From Bacteroidota bacterium (lineage in GTDB: Bacteria > Bacteroidota > Bacteroidia > Flavobacteriales_F > PHOS-HE28), in assembly GCA_963169595.1 (NCBI GenBank), contig CAUJFM010000211.1, positions 1 to 6,023 on the forward strand: a DNA stretch of 6,023 nt, written 5' to 3'. Positions within the stretch are counted from its first letter, which is position 1, and every line of letters begins with the position of its first letter. The position numbers were made by a program, and so were the translations under genes. Under the pieces are notes generated by a model. That model was not told the origin of the DNA, searched no databases, and saw only the letters and a program-made list of their open reading frames with translations. Positions 5,525-6,023 of the stretch are shown here, in pieces.

Positions 5525-6023
5525 ATGTCGCTGTCGTAGTGAGTGCGAAGCGCCCAGGTCTTGTCGAAGACGTAGCGCAGGCCCGCCATGTACTCGTAGT
5601 CGCTGTTGCCCATCAGGTCAAGACGCAGTCTCGGCGTGAGCGGGATGTCCTCGCGCATCAGCTGGGCGCGGAGCTGTCCGTCGGTGTCGATGCGCGCATC
5701 GAACACCAGGAGCATGGGCAGGGTGTATTGGAGCCCGGCATGCAGCACGCTCCGGCTGTTCTTGGTGTTGCGCTGCCCGAAGATGTTCTCCTCCGCATCA
5801 TCGCCGTGGCCTTCGCGCGTGCGCCAGTCGATACCGATGTTCGGGAACCACCACTGCATCTTGCCGAGGAATCGGCCGAAGCGCATCTCCACCTCCTGGC
5901 CGTGCATGGGGGTATAGCCGAGGCGCCATTCCGCCTGCAGGTTCCAGCGCTTGTTCATGAGCATGGCCTCCCCATCGTTGCCGTTGGTGGCGAAGTCGTT
6001 CTGGGCCATGAAGTGCCAGGCCT
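5491..6023 (-). CDS. CopB-like outer-membrane barrel domain, probable C-terminus of a multicopper oxidase, 5' part missing
   Basis: C-terminal 176 codons; the frame stays open to the window edge, so the Met at 6009 (codon 1 below) is almost certainly internal. The read-through begins WHFMAQNDFATNGNDG. Alternating polar/hydrophobic strands follow: NLQAEWRLGYTP (23-34), SVLHAGLQYTLPMLLVFDARI (87-107), QLRAQLMREDIPLTPRLRLDLMG (112-134), YMAGLRYVFDK (140-150), and the last strand GLGVTVTY. The terminal tyrosine fits an outer-membrane barrel sorting signal. The pattern DARIDTDGQLRAQL...DIPLTPRLRL resembles CopB-type copper-resistance barrels. From memory, Bacteroidota CopA-like multicopper oxidases end with a closely similar region (NDFATNGNDG, HYDSDMG.G), so this may be the tail of such a fusion handling periplasmic copper. 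The oxidase copper ligands would lie outside the window and cannot be checked here. Methionine is abundant, in keeping with metal handling. Convergent with the propeller gene, 35 bases apart. Confidence 0.75.
   Translation of the reverse strand, partial: AWHFMAQNDFATNGNDGEAMLMNKRWNLQAEWRLGYTPMHGQEVEMRFGRFLGKMQWWFPNIGIDWRTREGHGDDAEENIFGQRNTKNSRSVLHAGLQYTLPMLLVFDARIDTDGQLRAQLMREDIPLTPRLRLDLMGNSDYEYMAGLRYVFDKTWALRTHYDSDMGWGLGVTVTY

Noticed and set aside
1..6023. Possible CRISPR array, tRNA, rRNA, IS element or attachment site
   Set aside because: No spaced direct repeats, cloverleaf-like segments, terminal inverted repeats or transposase motifs were seen. The periodicity at 2873-5156 is protein repeat structure with divergent DNA.

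Overview
The window looks like a piece of a GC-rich Bacteroidota genome. Three things point there: a type A type IX secretion (T9SS) sorting domain on the large secreted protein, a perfect TAnnTTTG -7 box in front of that gene, and a multicopper-oxidase/CopB-like barrel C-terminus of a kind I associate with Bacteroidota. The base composition is high for that phylum. A high-GC Flavobacteriales-like lineage is a guess, not something the sequence proves.

Layout. Bases 1-786 (+) hold the 3' half of an iron-sulfur bacterial photolyase (FeS-BCP/PhrB family, predicted (6-4) photolyase), cut by the window edge. It overlaps by ATGA with a complete DASH-type cryptochrome/photolyase (783-2051, +). Facing it, and overlapping its 3' end by 22 bases, is an unrecognised six-helix membrane protein (2030-2638, -). 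A 144-base divergent intergenic region follows; it carries a 16-bp palindrome and a Bacteroidota-type promoter. Next is a large secreted protein (2783-5455, +) with a signal peptide, two different beta-propellers and a T9SS tail. The last gene (5491-6023, -) converges on it and is the 3' end of an outer-membrane-barrel/copper-resistance protein. A GC-rich inverted repeat spans the convergent junction.

How it fits together. The first two genes form a light-dependent DNA repair operon: the families cover (6-4) photoproducts and cyclobutane dimers respectively, and the overlap suggests coupled translation. The other genes concern the cell envelope (membrane protein, T9SS cargo, metal-handling barrel) and have no evident functional link to the photolyases. 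No RNA gene, CRISPR array, insertion sequence or phage gene was seen. I found no clear undescribed multi-gene system. The most unusual points are the double-propeller secreted protein, the DASH protein lacking the distal tryptophan of its electron-transfer chain, and the palindrome between the divergent genes.
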